Shown: piece after piece, positions 35,601 through 47,730 of the stretch
Numbering within the stretch: position 1 is the first letter of the stretch
How the letters are laid out: each line of letters starts with the position of its first letter
Assembly: GCA_020746105.1 (NCBI GenBank)
Contig: CM036617.1
Location: 203,629,971 to 203,693,970 of the forward strand
Reading direction: 5' to 3'
Length of the DNA: 64,000 bases
Origin: Trogon surrucura
Lineage: Eukaryota > Chordata > Aves > Trogoniformes > Trogonidae
Translations under genes and position numbers: made by a program
Notes under the pieces: model-generated
Told to the model about the DNA's origin: nothing
Databases searched by the model: none
Seen by the model: the letters and a program-made list of their open reading frames with translations, nothing else

Positions 35601-36714
35601 CATTATTTTCCAAAGTCCAGGGAGTGTCTGCACAAGCAGTGTGTGACAAGAAGGAATAAAAAAGGTTGTAGAACACAGGAGAGGAATGGAGATTTTCACA
35701 GCATGGCCACACAAAGGAGTCTGCAACAATCACTTTGTAAGTAACCTCAAAGTATAAACAGACAGATCTTCCCCAGCCATACTCAGCAAGCCATACTACT
35801 TAAAACTGAATGATAATCCAACATGTTTCTGTGATATATTCCTGTTATAGAGAGTCCCTTGACCAAAGTCACAGACATACATATAGAATTATAGTTATGC
35901 TGGATGGAAGGAGCCTCTGAATGTCATCTAGTCCAGCTTTTGCTGAAATCAATACTATGTCCAACATAGATTAGGATAGATGTGGTTTTGATAGCAGCAT
36001 TTTTTAAGCTCCAAGGGAAGAACTTTCCACCATCTCCCTGGTTAAACAGTTTCAGTACAGTACTACCTTCATTATAAACTGCTGCGTTTTTTTCACAACA
36101 TCTGATCTATACCACTAGATTAATAATTTGTAGCCATTGCCTCTTTGTATATCATTTGACACAAGAGAGTTTGACTCTGTTGTCATTTAACTACAATTCA
36201 AGTTGTTTCAACCAGCTTCTCAGATTTTTCCTTAACTTCCTTTTTTACCAGATTAAATAAGTCCATCTCAAATAGTTTCTCTTCATAGGTGATCTATGTC
36301 TCTGGTAATCTTAGTAGCCCTCTACACATAATATTGCAACTCCTAGATGCAATATTCTAGGTGAGGTCTGATCACCATCAAGAAGACAGGATAGTAACTC
36401 TCTTCAATCTCTTGGCCATGCTCCTCTTAATATAGGGAGTATACATTCTACTTTGCAATAATGAGAGTGCTCAGTTGGTTCCTATCTAATCCAGGACCCT
36501 GTGTGATTCTTAATAACTTCTCAGACCATATGGAGTTATTTTACCTCAGCTGGTATGGTGTTTTTTCTTACTGAACTTTCTTAGATTTTATTTAGCCTAA
36601 TCTGCAAATGTATTAAGGTCCCTCTGGACTCAAGGGTCACGCTCCCTTTACTTTAGGGTCATTTACAATTTTTTTCTGAAAGCATTATACGTGATCACCC
36701 AGACCACCTGTGAC

Positions 36715-36839
36715 GGAAAGATTTCACTGTAAGGTTTGAGCTAGAGATCTGTTTGAACTTCACTCTCAGGTCCAATACACGGACTTCACTGCAAGCTTCA
36801 AACTATCAGTTTATTAGAACTTCACTTACAGGTCCAATA
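36715..36839 (-). repeat. 62-bp tandem duplication at the 3' end of the LTR
   Basis: Two diverged copies of a 62-bp unit lie at 36715-36777 and 36778-36839, each ending ...GAACTTCACT(CT/TA)CAGGTCCAATA. The inner copy carries the AATAAA signal, so the duplication spans the putative R/U5 region. Confidence 0.7.
36810..36815 (-). terminator. LTR polyadenylation signal AATAAA, minus strand
   Basis: AATAAA on the minus strand lies about 100 bases before the LTR 3' end and about 340 bases after its TATA box. Confidence 0.5.
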
Positions 36840-37151
36840 TGTCACTACTGCAGGTTTTATGGGTATGATGGAAGAATGCGCTATACAATTTGAGAAAGAA
36901 ACAACAATACCACACTATTATGGAATTCAGTAATTCCTGGAAAATGTACTAATACACAAAAAAGTGTGTACAAGATAGTAACAATAATGATCTTAAATTA
37001 CGCCACACGTGTCTTAGTCGCTTACCTTCTCTCAGGTAGGAGCTCTCAGTTCCAGGGATAATGTCCTCATCCAACATCTCGAATAAGGGGGGAAGAATCT
37101 CCAGCTGTATTGCTGGAAAAACTTCTCCAAATTCTACCTAAAATCTTGTAG

Positions 37152-37159
37152 CTTTTATA
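37152..37159 (-). promoter_or_regulatory. TATA box of the LTR, minus strand
   Basis: TATAAAAG on the minus strand lies about 400 bases from the LTR start, as expected of a U3 promoter. Confidence 0.5.
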
Positions 37160-38141
37160 CTGTAAGGATGAGATGGGGGCTAGGAGAGGTATGTCTGAGG
37201 AGACTGGACTATATAGAATGTTTATCTCTGGTGGTATGATGAAATTTCCCCTTATGTCTCCCAGGCGCCGTCTGCTAATTGTGTGACAGCACGCGCAGAG
37301 GTGACTCAGCCAAATTAACATTTTTCACACATACATGATTTACTCATCAAAATTTAGCACATCTCAAGAATAGACAGTGGTTGAATATGAGACTTGGGGA
37401 AAAATGTTTGTTATCTGGATTTTGGTTCTCTTCAGATTTTGGTCCTTTGTCTGCTGTTTCATTCTGGGTTAACTCAGAGCTGGTCATTTTTCCCAACCCC
37501 ACTTGGGTCATCACAGTTAAGAGTCTGTTAAGGCAAGACAGAGCTGAGCTGAATTAACACCTCCCTGCATCTCTCCTTTATTCACCAAAACCTGTTCTGC
37601 AGGTATATTTGAAGATGTTGAACATTATTTCTCTTGGCACTAACTTTTAGAGTACCTTTCTCTTCCAGATCACCAGATTAACATCCAACCATTATTACTG
37701 CGGTTTGAGTCTCACAGTACAGCCAATTTTCAACTTACTAAACTGTTTGCTCATTCAGTGCATACATGCAGCTTTACTAAAACAGAGGTATCTACATGCA
37801 TTCTTCATCCACCCAGCCAGTCAAGCACAACTTGTCTTTCTTAAATCCATGACAGTTACTCTCATTCTTCATTTCCTTGGGAATGGATTCCAACAGGATA
37901 TGTCCCTTGGTCTTTCCAGGGAGTGAAGTGAAGATGAACATCTATTTGTTCCTTAGCTCTTCCTTATCACCCATTTTTAAGACAGACATAGTGCTAATAT
38001 TCCCACTTGCCAGACCTTCAATGATTGTCAAAGTTTTTCATACGTGACGAACAGCATTTTCTTATCGTTATTTTGTCCATCTCTTTCAACAGTCTTAGGC
38101 GAAACCCATCTGGTGCCTTGAATCTAAACCTGTCCAGCTGT

Positions 38142-41100
38142 TTTACAGGTGCAGCAGAGTGCTAGAACTGCAGCAAGGTTGGTTCTGCAAGTCACAATGA
38201 GGCATGGAGACAAACGTAGCTTAAAATTGTTGTCCTTCTTTACATGTATACAAAGGTGGGTATTCTTGCAGTGTTTAATGACTTAGTAGAAAACAATTGC
38301 TGCAGAATTTCATTTCTATCATTTACAGGCTTGACATTTAAATATTTCATGTATATTGAATGTACAATGAAAATGATCAAAGGTATGCGGAACATCTCTT
38401 GAATGCAATATGATTCACAGCCTTTCAGCAATTTAAACAAGATTGTTCCAAAGCCTTTAGGTGAATGACTCGAGTTTTCTTGTACTAATCACTTGAAATC
38501 CACATTTTTGTATTTATCCTTTGCTGCTGATCGCATATCCTTTGGGCTAGAGCCATAGCTAATAAAAACTGAAGTCTCTGCTTTGTGCAAATTGAGGATC
38601 TGTTCCACAATGAGATCACACATATATTTTTCTGACTAGAAATGTAACCTGTTATCAGTATGTAATGTAACCTGTTATCAGTAAAATTAAAATCACACAG
38701 CATTTACTGAAGATCAGTGGTCTGTAAGACCACTGCTTACAGACTTACTGCATTTTTAAATTAAATGTCTTTTAATTACTCTGCCTCTAAGAGCATACAG
38801 TCTTCTCTATTCCTCAATCTTCCCACATGCTAAATCTCCAGCCTTCATTTTCTAAGTAGGTTACTCATTTCACTTTTTTTTATGAACAAAGCTTCATTTT
38901 TTTTGAAAGTACAAACAATTTTATTGCATCTCCATAGGTCTGTCTTTAGTCAGCCCAACACACAAAAGAAAAATTGCAAACAAAAAGCTAAAAACCCCGC
39001 AAAACAAGAAGATGAAAATCAGTAAAACTGAAGTGGACAAAAAAGTGCTTTGGGTTCATTTTTCAGAATTCATTTAGTTGCCTGAAATCAGGGATATGCA
39101 AGCCATTTCATTGGTCTGAAACAATTATACCTCTTGGTGGAGGCTGTGTGCTGTGTAATGAAGACCAACAGAAAGGAGCTGCACTATGTGTTGCTGTCAC
39201 CAGTCAATGCACTCCCACAATGGAAGAAGGCTCAGAGGAGATGAAATAGAATATAAAAAGGAAGTAATAAACAAAATGAACTCTGAGAAGAGCAAGATGC
39301 TTCAGCTGGCTTCGACTCACAGATACCTTCCCAGTGACTGGAGATGCCCAGCATCATGACAATTGGCATGGCAGAGGCCAGTAACAACAATTTTATTTAT
39401 ATTGTGATTCAACTGTACATTGCAATTGCTATATTATGCTTGTGTTGTGATTCAGTATGTTGCTGTACCACTTTGCTCCATCAAAATCTCAGGTAATGTC
39501 AAAAAGCCTCAAATAATTAAGCTTAGCTTTAATATTTTAAAGTTTCCTCATATGGGATATCTGAAAGAACTTCGTGAGAGAGTACTCTGACAATTGCCAA
39601 AATCATTCTTGTTTGGCAGTAACTTTTGTGTCTAGGTGTCCTAAAGTAGTCTGGTATTAGATGGTGTGTGGGACCTTAAAGCCAGACCTAATATCTGAAT
39701 CCCAGTACAGCTGAGGTATGAGCTATTCAGTCCCCACGAAATCAACAACATTCAGGATTTGAGAATTTACAAACATACACATGGAGGAAAGTATAAGAGG
39801 AACAGTTGTTATTTGAGTACAAAATAATGTTTGCGTTGCATGAGTCCTATACAACACCCAACATCAGATCTTATTTCTCCTCATGACAGGCCCAAACAGC
39901 GAGTGTTGTGACCAGCTGCTGTTTTCCTATTGCTGGCTTGCCCAATCCCAAATTACCTTACCGCTCTCACTCCTGGCTAGTTTTATCCATGTGCGTATGT
40001 CAGAAATAGTCAGATGAGACTCAACAGTGTTTAGACAGCCTTCAGGCTTTTGAGGAAGATGTTGAAGAACATTGTTAACCCACAGTGCCATCCACTTGGT
40101 AGCTGCCACTGTTCCCTGGTATCTGCCACAGGCTGACCTCACCCATACGTGTCTAGCCTAGATTCTCTAAATAGTTTATATATCTGTATACACACATAAA
40201 ATCAACTCCTTAACCAAGGTTTAAAAGCACTGACTTATTCAAGTTTAGAGCTTGAAATAGATTTCTCTCCTGAGTGTTGGCTCAAAAAAGAGAAGTAGAG
40301 TGGGAATAGGATTATGGAGGACCTAATGGAGATGGTAACTATCTGCTCAATAAGCATTGTAGCTTGTCAGGCATAAAGCTAGCTGTTGTTGGCACAATTC
40401 ATAACTAATTCTGGAACACACAGCAAAAAGGTGCTTCTTTGTGGAAATATACCAGTAGAGAAAGGTTTAACAATTCTGTTTCTTATAGAATCCTCACACA
40501 AGAATTATGACAAACTAGAGGGTTTTGCTATGAAATGTCTAGCTTCAGAGCTTGCTTTCACTTGCTAGTAGTCTCTGAGTGCTGAAATCGCTACTAAAAG
40601 TGTTCTACATTCTAGGCTCTGAATATTTGTTGTTTGCTCACTGGTTATATGGAATGAGAAAAAGTCAGAGTTTTCTCCTACACAGTAATAACTTTTTTTG
40701 GCTCTTGATGGAAAAATTATGTTCAAAGAGCACAATTTTGAACTCAGAAAACTTCATCCCTTCTGGAGGACTCTGTGTCTGTTTTTATTCCTGCAAAAAT
40801 CGCAAGAAGACATGACATAGTTCTTTGATAACTTACACTTTCCCAGGGAAGCTATACTAACATAATTGAATTCTGTAATCTCTTTGCACTCACGTAATTC
40901 CCAGGGATCTTTTTGATGGTTTCTCCTGTGAAAAGAATACAAAATGAGTATTGCCCAGGGTCAAGATGTAGGGAAGAGTCCATTTCTAATAATTATTTAT
41001 GTTCCTATTATCTTTTACATGGTTGTCCCTGTCATTGAAGTCCCAGGTTGTCCCAGCAGCCCAACCATTCATGATTTCTGTGATCTCGTAAGTTCAAGTG

Positions 41101-44084
41101 TAAATCAACACCATGAATATGGTGCACAAACATGCTTTTTACCCTTGTTATGTTTTAATCTTACAGATCAGATACACTGCAGGTTTGTGCTAGTGTGCTG
41201 TTAGATAAGGTATCCTTGCAGAAGCACATTCAGTATATTGAAATTCTTGAAGAATAAATTGGTCACTGAACATCTCTTACTGTTTGGCAAAGGTCTGAGT
41301 TTTTAAAGGTCATGAAGGTTAACATTTGTAGTGACCTTTATAAACACAGAATTACAGATGAAACATTTTGCACTGCTGCCAAACACACAAAACCACTGCA
41401 GCTTTACCTTATATTCCATTAATCTTAAAAGCTACCTCTCAATTACCATGAAACAATGTGCATGACAGTATTAAAATCCATCTTAACAGGGTTTTTTTCA
41501 GATTAATAATACTTATCTGCTTTTGTGGTTTAATGTGTATTAGAACTGTCAAACTGTTGTCTTCATTCCCTTCTAGTTTATAAGACATTAACTTTCTCTC
41601 CCTTTCTAAAATCTGGAAACCTCTACGAGATGTTTAGAAAGATTTACAGCAAAAAAATGAAAACATTCTTAAATTTGAACTACCTCTGTAGTCAACCATC
41701 CAACAGCAGTGTCACATCTAAATAGTTCATTAGGTCTTGGAAACTTAATTTCTGTTTAAAAATAGAGAAGGCACCCTGGACTCTTGTCTGAATATCAAAT
41801 TAGATCAACAAACTCTTAAATCTGTTCTCTTTTTAAAGCCTTTAATTGGTTGATTTTCTAATGTATTTAATTTATTTTTCAAATCTAAGAACAGATGTTG
41901 ATACTCCTACACACACTCTTAGATGCCAATGTGAAATCCTTCTGAGGGGAGAACGAAATCTGTCAGATACACTGTGCAGTATGTATGTGTTGTACACAAA
42001 TGAAAAACCACCTCACCAATTTACAGGGTGCAGAAACTGGTGTAAAAATTAGCCAGAAGAATCCAAACTCTACGATTCAAACTATCTTTTGTGAATCAGT
42101 CATGAATAATTAACAGCTTTTGAAATATAGAACTCCCATGAATATCTCAGTGTGAATTATAATTTTGAATTAAAATTCAGTTGTTACATATTGCTATGTT
42201 TATATTAAATTCATAGAGATGTCAGAACAAGCAGAGAATTATGATCAACCAGAGTTTTCCAGTACTGAATAATATGAGTAGTTCCTAACATGGGAGAGCA
42301 TTCACCTCTCTTGCTCGTCACTTGCTATTGGCTTATGCCTGATATTATCACATCAAAGTCCGCAGTGGAACCAAATATAAGTTGACACAATGTAGTGGTA
42401 GGATCATGTTGCACAGGAATAGAATAAAGCTATTTGTTTTCTAAAAGAAAAGGAAGTCCCAGAAATTGTGACAATAACTTTATGAACTAGAAGTTTATGA
42501 TAATTGCCCATCTAGAATATTTGTAGATAATTGGTGTGTCCTCTTTGATGAGAAATGTATACAGTAGCAGATGTTATTAAAGCTTATGATTGGGCAGCTT
42601 TGGACAGCTGACTTCCTATAAAGTGAATTTACAGTAAATAGTAATCTGTTCTTGAATATCCCTTATGTTCACAAAAGTTAGATATAAATGAGGAAATAAC
42701 CTTGGACAAAATTTACACACAACGCTAAATGAGTGTGAAGAAGCATATTTCTTCCTAACCATTCAATAATCACAAACAAAAAACAATATGAAAAAAATAA
42801 AATTAAGAATAAAATCCAGACATTTGTGCCAAGTCATGGTCTCCATTAGATGCCTCAGACTGTCTACACTCATCAGAAGATCAATGCTATCAATGGTACA
42901 TCTGACACCTCTTACAAATGAGACAGTCTTTTCCCTGTGAATGATATTGGTCTTGTGCTGGGTTGTATCCTTTCTACATCTTGCCTGTAGACCAGCTATA
43001 GCCAGCTCCAAAAATATAGTTACAGATCCATTTAGCTTCAATTTTACTGGTTGAACACTTCCATAAGTATACCCACAGGAATTCAGACCAGACATCATTG
43101 TAGTCTATCTTGAATTAATCCTAGATTTGAATATGATGGATATTTAAGAAAAGCTTTGAATTCACGATTCAGCTCACGCAATTGAGGTGTTAGAGGCTAT
43201 GGTTTTATTGTATAAAGAACTGAATGGTAGCACTGAGCAAAGATATCTCAAATTTGACTTTTTCCAGCACTGTGTTGTAACCAACTACCTTTCCTCTCAG
43301 ATGCTCTGAACTAACTTTTCATGGGATGAGTCGTGAACAAGATTGTGGAATTACTGCAGCTTTCAAGAATAAAGAAAGAAGTGTGAGGTTTTTTAAAGCT
43401 CAAATACTCTCTTGATTTGATTTCCTACCCCAAACTACAAATGTTTGTGCAGGGCTCAGCTCAGGTCTACCTCACTATGGGAGCAGGAATGAGTAGCAAA
43501 GTATTGGGAGAAAAGGTGGGCTTACAAAGACATCATTTCTGCAAATATCTTACATCATGAAAGCACAACCTAAATAATTTCAGACTTCCTGTAGAACAAG
43601 AGAAGGAATATATACTTCCAGATTTCAATTCAAAATGTTCCTTTTTCTTTCTTGTACAGGAATATCTATATGGACTTAAGCCAACTCAGACACCTAAAGT
43701 TGGGTTGGTTGTATCTGGACAAGTGAGTCGAAAACACAGAAGATATGTACATTAAAGTTTCTCTGTTATGCTCTCCCGAGTCTAAACTCTCAGTGGTTTA
43801 GGGACTCTGTGAATCTTTTCATCTAGACAAATCATGGACAGGCATTTCTTTTATTAGCTTGCCTAAACACTTTTGACATATTTGTTTTTAAACTTCACAT
43901 CTTAAATGAACTGTGGAAAAAGAAAGTCTTCTATTCACTTTAGACCACTGCACTACAACTTCACTGGATACCTTTCTATTTGTATGCTGTGAACAACAGT
44001 GAATTTAGTATCTTCATACAATCCATGATGTTATAGGTTGCCATCCACTAATCTGCTCCAGGTTGAAGAATTAGTAATCTCTTC
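38142..44084. other. Long unannotated AT-rich stretch
   Basis: About 6 kb without a recognised gene. The longest frame is 111 codons on the minus strand (42763-43098). It has a hydrophobic C-terminal end and shows no family that I know, so I do not call it a gene. A GC-richer patch at about 39840-40150 carries another motif-free minus-strand frame. A small tandem duplication at 38641 is listed separately. Confidence 0.5.
38641..38683 (+). repeat. 20-bp unit duplicated in tandem (period 23)
   Basis: AATGTAACCTGTTATCAGTA occurs exactly at 38641-38660 and 38664-38683, separated by TGT. It is a recent local duplication. Confidence 0.9.
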
Positions 44085-44905
44085 TTCAGCCCATCACCCT
44101 GTTCTGTCGCTTTTCTAAATCCACTGTATCTCTTTTGAGACTGGACAATAAGATTTTTACACTGCATTGCACCCAGTACATGAACACACCATACACTTAT
44201 ACAGTAACCTAATCTCATTTTCTGGTTTGCTTCCTGTTCTGTTCCTAACAATTCCCAGTATTTTACTTGCTACTGTGGCTGCTGAATGGCATTGAAAAGA
44301 CATTCTTAAAGATTTATTCACATCAGTCTTGCTTTTCTGACTGGCAATAACTTATTCTGCATGTCACTGCAGTTGTATCGTTAGGGTGTTTGTTTTTTTT
44401 CTTTCTCCTCTGTATATTACTTTCCATTAACTAATACCAAGTTTTATTTATTCTGTGTCTGTTTAGTCAACCAATACCATGAAATTCTTTCCCATCTCTT
44501 CACAGTCAGTTTTAAATTAGCCACCTTTAATAATTTTCTACCATTTACAGATTTTGCCGCTTCACTAAACACTCCCTTTTCCTTGATCATTTATACGTAC
44601 GTTGAAGAGTTTACATACCAAGCACATGTCCCCAAGGAGGAAGAATTCCATCATTTTACCCTCAGCTGAAAAGCTACCATTTATTTGTATTTTTAACTCT
44701 ATTTTAATGCATCATTGATACATAAAATGATGTCTCTTATCCCATGATAATTTTATTTCTCTCAGAATGTGACAAGTAAACTTATGAAAAGCTTTCTGAA
44801 AATCAAAATATGATATACTGACTTTATCATCTTTATTCACAGTTATTGACTGTTTCAGAGATTACTAATGGATTTGTGAAGCACAATATTGTCTTCCTGC
44901 TATTT
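44085..44905 (-). mobile_element. Very old CR1-type LINE, minus strand
   Basis: The block keeps the order of the archaic amniote CR1 RT region read backwards: CCACTGTATCTCTTTTGAGA (44120-44140), CACCCAGTACA (44169-44180), AATTCCCAGTATTTTACTTGC (44249-44270), CAGATTTTGCCGCTTCACTAA (44549-44570), TTATCCCATGA (44737-44747) and AAAAGCTTTCTGAAAATCAAA (44787-44807). No open frame survives and both ends are missing. This is by far the most diverged CR1 in the window, probably inserted before modern bird orders split. Confidence 0.75.
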
Positions 44906-44964
44906 TAAGTTGGATTACCTCTTTTAAACTTTTGAAAATATTAAAATAATCTTATTTCTCATAG

Positions 44965-45141
44965 TTTCCTTCCTCCCTTCCTCCCTTCCTCCCTTCCTCC
45001 CTTCCTCCCTTCCTCCCTTCCTCCCTTCCTCCCTTCCTCCCTTCCTCCCTCCCTTCCTTCCTTCCTTCCTTCCTTCCTTCCTTCCTTCCTTCCTTCCTTC
45101 CTTCCTTCCTTCCTTCCTTCCTTCCTTCCTTCCTTCCTTCC
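44965..45141. repeat. Polypyrimidine microsatellite (CCCTTCCT)n then (CTTC)n
   Basis: The left half (44965-45055) repeats the octamer CTTCCTCC. The right half (45056-45141) is pure CTTC tetranucleotide. The plus strand is all pyrimidine. Minus-strand frames of Glu, Gly, Arg and Lys running through it are repeat artefacts. Confidence 0.97.
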
Positions 45142-47435
45142 ATTCTTTTGTAGTTTTACTTTATTATATATATACATAGTTTGGGTATTTTCCATATAGA
45201 AACCTTGAATTTCTTTCACTAAGGTCACCATCTGAATAGTGTTTTTACTGTTTCAGATCCTCTGCATTACTTAGAACTAAATTTGGAAGTGTTTCTCATC
45301 TTACAGGTGCAATACTTTGACTTGCAGCTCCAAGAATCAATAATTTACAATAAAACTACCAACCATTGCTGTACAACCCTTGCTTCATGGGGGTTTTTTT
45401 CAGATTACAATAGGGATAGTTCAGGGTTTTTTAACAATGTGCAGTTATTAAGCAAGGTTTAACCTCAGTACTTCCTCAGGTCACGACTTGCCATTTGATC
45501 TTTTTGAATTGTTCCTCTTCTGTGTTCTTCTGCACACAGAGACAAACCTAGCCCTAGCATGTCTCTAATGAAGAAAACAGAGATACACAAGGGATGAATT
45601 TGGCCAATTATTTACCTTCATTTGAGAGTTTCCTTTTTTATTTAACTAGTTGTCATTGATTTTTTTTCAGTTAATACTATCCTCAGTTTAATCTTTTGCC
45701 CTTTCAAGGTGAAGGCTCTTTGGTTGAAAGATTTCCCAGCTGAGTTTACAAGGACTACTACTGACAGCAACAAAATCTTTCTGTGGCTCAATAGGTTACC
45801 CCGGCACCATGAATAATATCCCTGAGCTTATCTCTGCTTTGTGATTTATCATGCTTCTTGCACTGTACCCTGAAAGTTTTAATATTATATCTTTATAATT
45901 CCTTTAAAAATTGCAAATTTTATTTATTTTTTCATTACTACATGTTTAATTGTTTACAGATTACAACATGAACATATAAGGAGATATCTTTCCTCTGGAA
46001 AGGTTGAACTGAAATCTTGAAAGCTGCCCTCTATTTGCTCAGTTTTGTTCACTGCATTACATTATGTCTAGGTGCTACATTTATTAATACTTGCAGTATA
46101 GTACTCCCAAAGTAGTTTATGCTAGGTGGTTGTATCATGCTAAGTGGTTGTATCACAATCTTTGCAGGTTTAATTCTTGTTTATGTCTTGAAAAAGAGCT
46201 AAGGTCACCTATATCTTCATAGGCAACATCTATTGAAATATTCAGATGGAATTAGTCTATTCACATTAGTTTCACTTTCCATAAAGACATTTCTATGAGT
46301 GACCAGAAATGGAAGCTAAATTCTTCTTATGGATGTAGTTTTCTTAATTTCCTTTCAAAAATTACAGCAAGGGAATTTGATGTAGAGATTCTCAAAAAGA
46401 ACACTTTTTTATAGTACCACTTTTTTTTTGTTCTTGTATCTCTTATGTAGACAGCACTCACAGATGAAAAACTATGAGTCCCAGTTACTGTAATTTGGTA
46501 TTACATCAGATATTAAATGATCTCATCTGTAAGACCACAGTATACTAATTAATAAGCAATGCACCTAGAAGACAGAACAAAGCACATTTTCAACTTACAA
46601 TGGAGTACAAAGCAACTGCCTGACTTTTCAGGAAGCATTTTTTTTTTACCAATCTCACTGACAGCAGACCAAATGCTTCACATGGGATCCAGTGGACCTA
46701 AAACAATTGTTTACCATATTTGTTTACAATAACTCAGATATTTACAATGATATCCCTTTACAGTCAACCACTGGAGAGATTAAATTAATTTATTAACCCT
46801 TCAAAATGAAAAAGATGACTGTTATATCCTTCCCATATTAAAATAAGTATCTGGATGTGGAGATTTGGCCTGAATTGTATCCATCAGTCAATCCTTATTG
46901 TCAGCGTACAAACAGAAATAGTTCCTTGGACAAGAAATGTTTCCTCTTGGAAGCTCAAAGAATGTTCACCTGTGATCTCATTGTTTGATGGGGGAAGACA
47001 ATAGGGAAGAGTTTTTTTATGTAACATGGGACTGCAGTTAAAAGATAATTCTTCTCTCTACAAACAAACAAGTTATATTTTCTCAACAGAGAACCAAGGA
47101 AGATATACTCAGCAGACAATTCTGTAGTTTGAAAGCATTTTTGGTAAATAAATCAAGAAAAAAAAAAAAAAAAACGAAAAATTGTAATGGCATTAAAAGA
47201 ATTTGATCATTCATATGGATTTTTACAAATCATTTACTTTAGGGGAAAATGTAAATATTGGAATTGTAAATATTCATTACCCTTTTTTTATTGGCAAAGT
47301 TCCTTTCTTTTTTGATCAAACATTCTCAAATTCTCCAGACCATAGAAAAATGTTTAATTTTGTCTGTGACAATTTTTTTTTTTACATTTAATTGCATGAT
47401 ATTAAATTAAACTTCTAGATTCTCTGAAAACTTCG
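45142..47435. other. Unannotated AT-rich DNA
   Basis: An A-run lies at 47158-47174. No gene or repeat family is recognised apart from a small tandem duplication near 46120. Confidence 0.5.
46120..46155 (+). repeat. 18-bp tandem duplication
   Basis: TGCTAGGTGGTTGTATCA is followed directly by TGCTAAGTGGTTGTATCA, one mismatch in 18. Confidence 0.9.
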
Positions 47436-47436
47436 C

Positions 47437-47730
47437 AGAATCACAGAATCACAGGATCACAGAATCACATAATCACAAAATATTAGGGTTTGGAAGGGAC
47501 TTCTGAAGTCCAGCCCCCCTGTCAGAGCAGAGTCACCTACAGTAGGTCACACAGGAACGTGTGCAGGTGAGTTTCGAATGTCTCCAGAGAAGGAGATTCC
47601 GCAACCACCCTGGGCAGTCTGTGCCAGTGCTCTGTCACCCTCACAGTGAAAAAGTTTTTCCTAAAGTTTTTGTAGAAAATCCTATGCTCCAGCTTGCATT
47701 CCTTGCCCCTTGTCCTGTTATTGGACTTGC
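47437..47730 (-). mobile_element. CR1 LINE 3' fragment, minus strand
   Basis: It begins with five (A)GAATCACA-type tail units (47437-47478, a GTGATTCT variant of the CR1 tail). The 3' UTR follows, and then about 170 bases of the ORF2 C-terminus (TTCGAATGTCTCCAGAGAAG, GTGAAAAAGTTTTTCCTAAA, CTTGCCCCTTGTCCTGTTAT). It is 5'-truncated at about 47730. No full frame remains. Confidence 0.93.

Larger units (their letters stand above)
36709..37559 (-). mobile_element. LTR of unrecognised family, minus strand, inside old CR1
   Basis: Read on the minus strand, the block starts TGTTAATTC (37559) and ends CTTTCCGTCACA (36709). It has TATAAAAG at 37152-37159 and AATAAA at 36810-36815, the right order and spacing for an LTR. 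Flanks are CCACC (36704-36708) and CCTCC (37560-37564), a possible 5-bp target duplication with one mismatch. An alternative left boundary on the minus strand is TGTGATGACC at 37515, which would give matching TGTGA/TCACA ends but no duplication. No coding sequence is attached, so this is a solo LTR if correct. Confidence 0.6.
35885..38141 (-). mobile_element. Ancient CR1 LINE, minus strand, split by an LTR
   Basis: The right part (37560-38141) corresponds to early RT (the GPDG and EDW-like regions at about 38030-38130, the QSGF-like region near 37810-37850). The left part (35885-36708) corresponds to the post-catalytic domain (with GGTCCCTCTGGACTCAAGGGTC at about 36619-36640), the C-terminal domain and the 3' end (TAGAATTATAGTTATGCTGG). 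Order and strand agree with a single old CR1 with the interval 36709-37559 inserted. The reading frame is completely lost. Divergence is much higher than in the copies at 3-10 kb. Confidence 0.75.

Noticed and set aside
39840..40150. GC-richer patch with a 71-codon minus-strand frame, considered as a retroviral or retrogene remnant
   Set aside because: No motif could be matched, and the patch has no LTR, tail or conserved block to support a class.
44952..45231. Lys/Glu/Gly/Arg-rich frames on the minus strand
   Set aside because: Translation of the CTTC repeat, not a protein.
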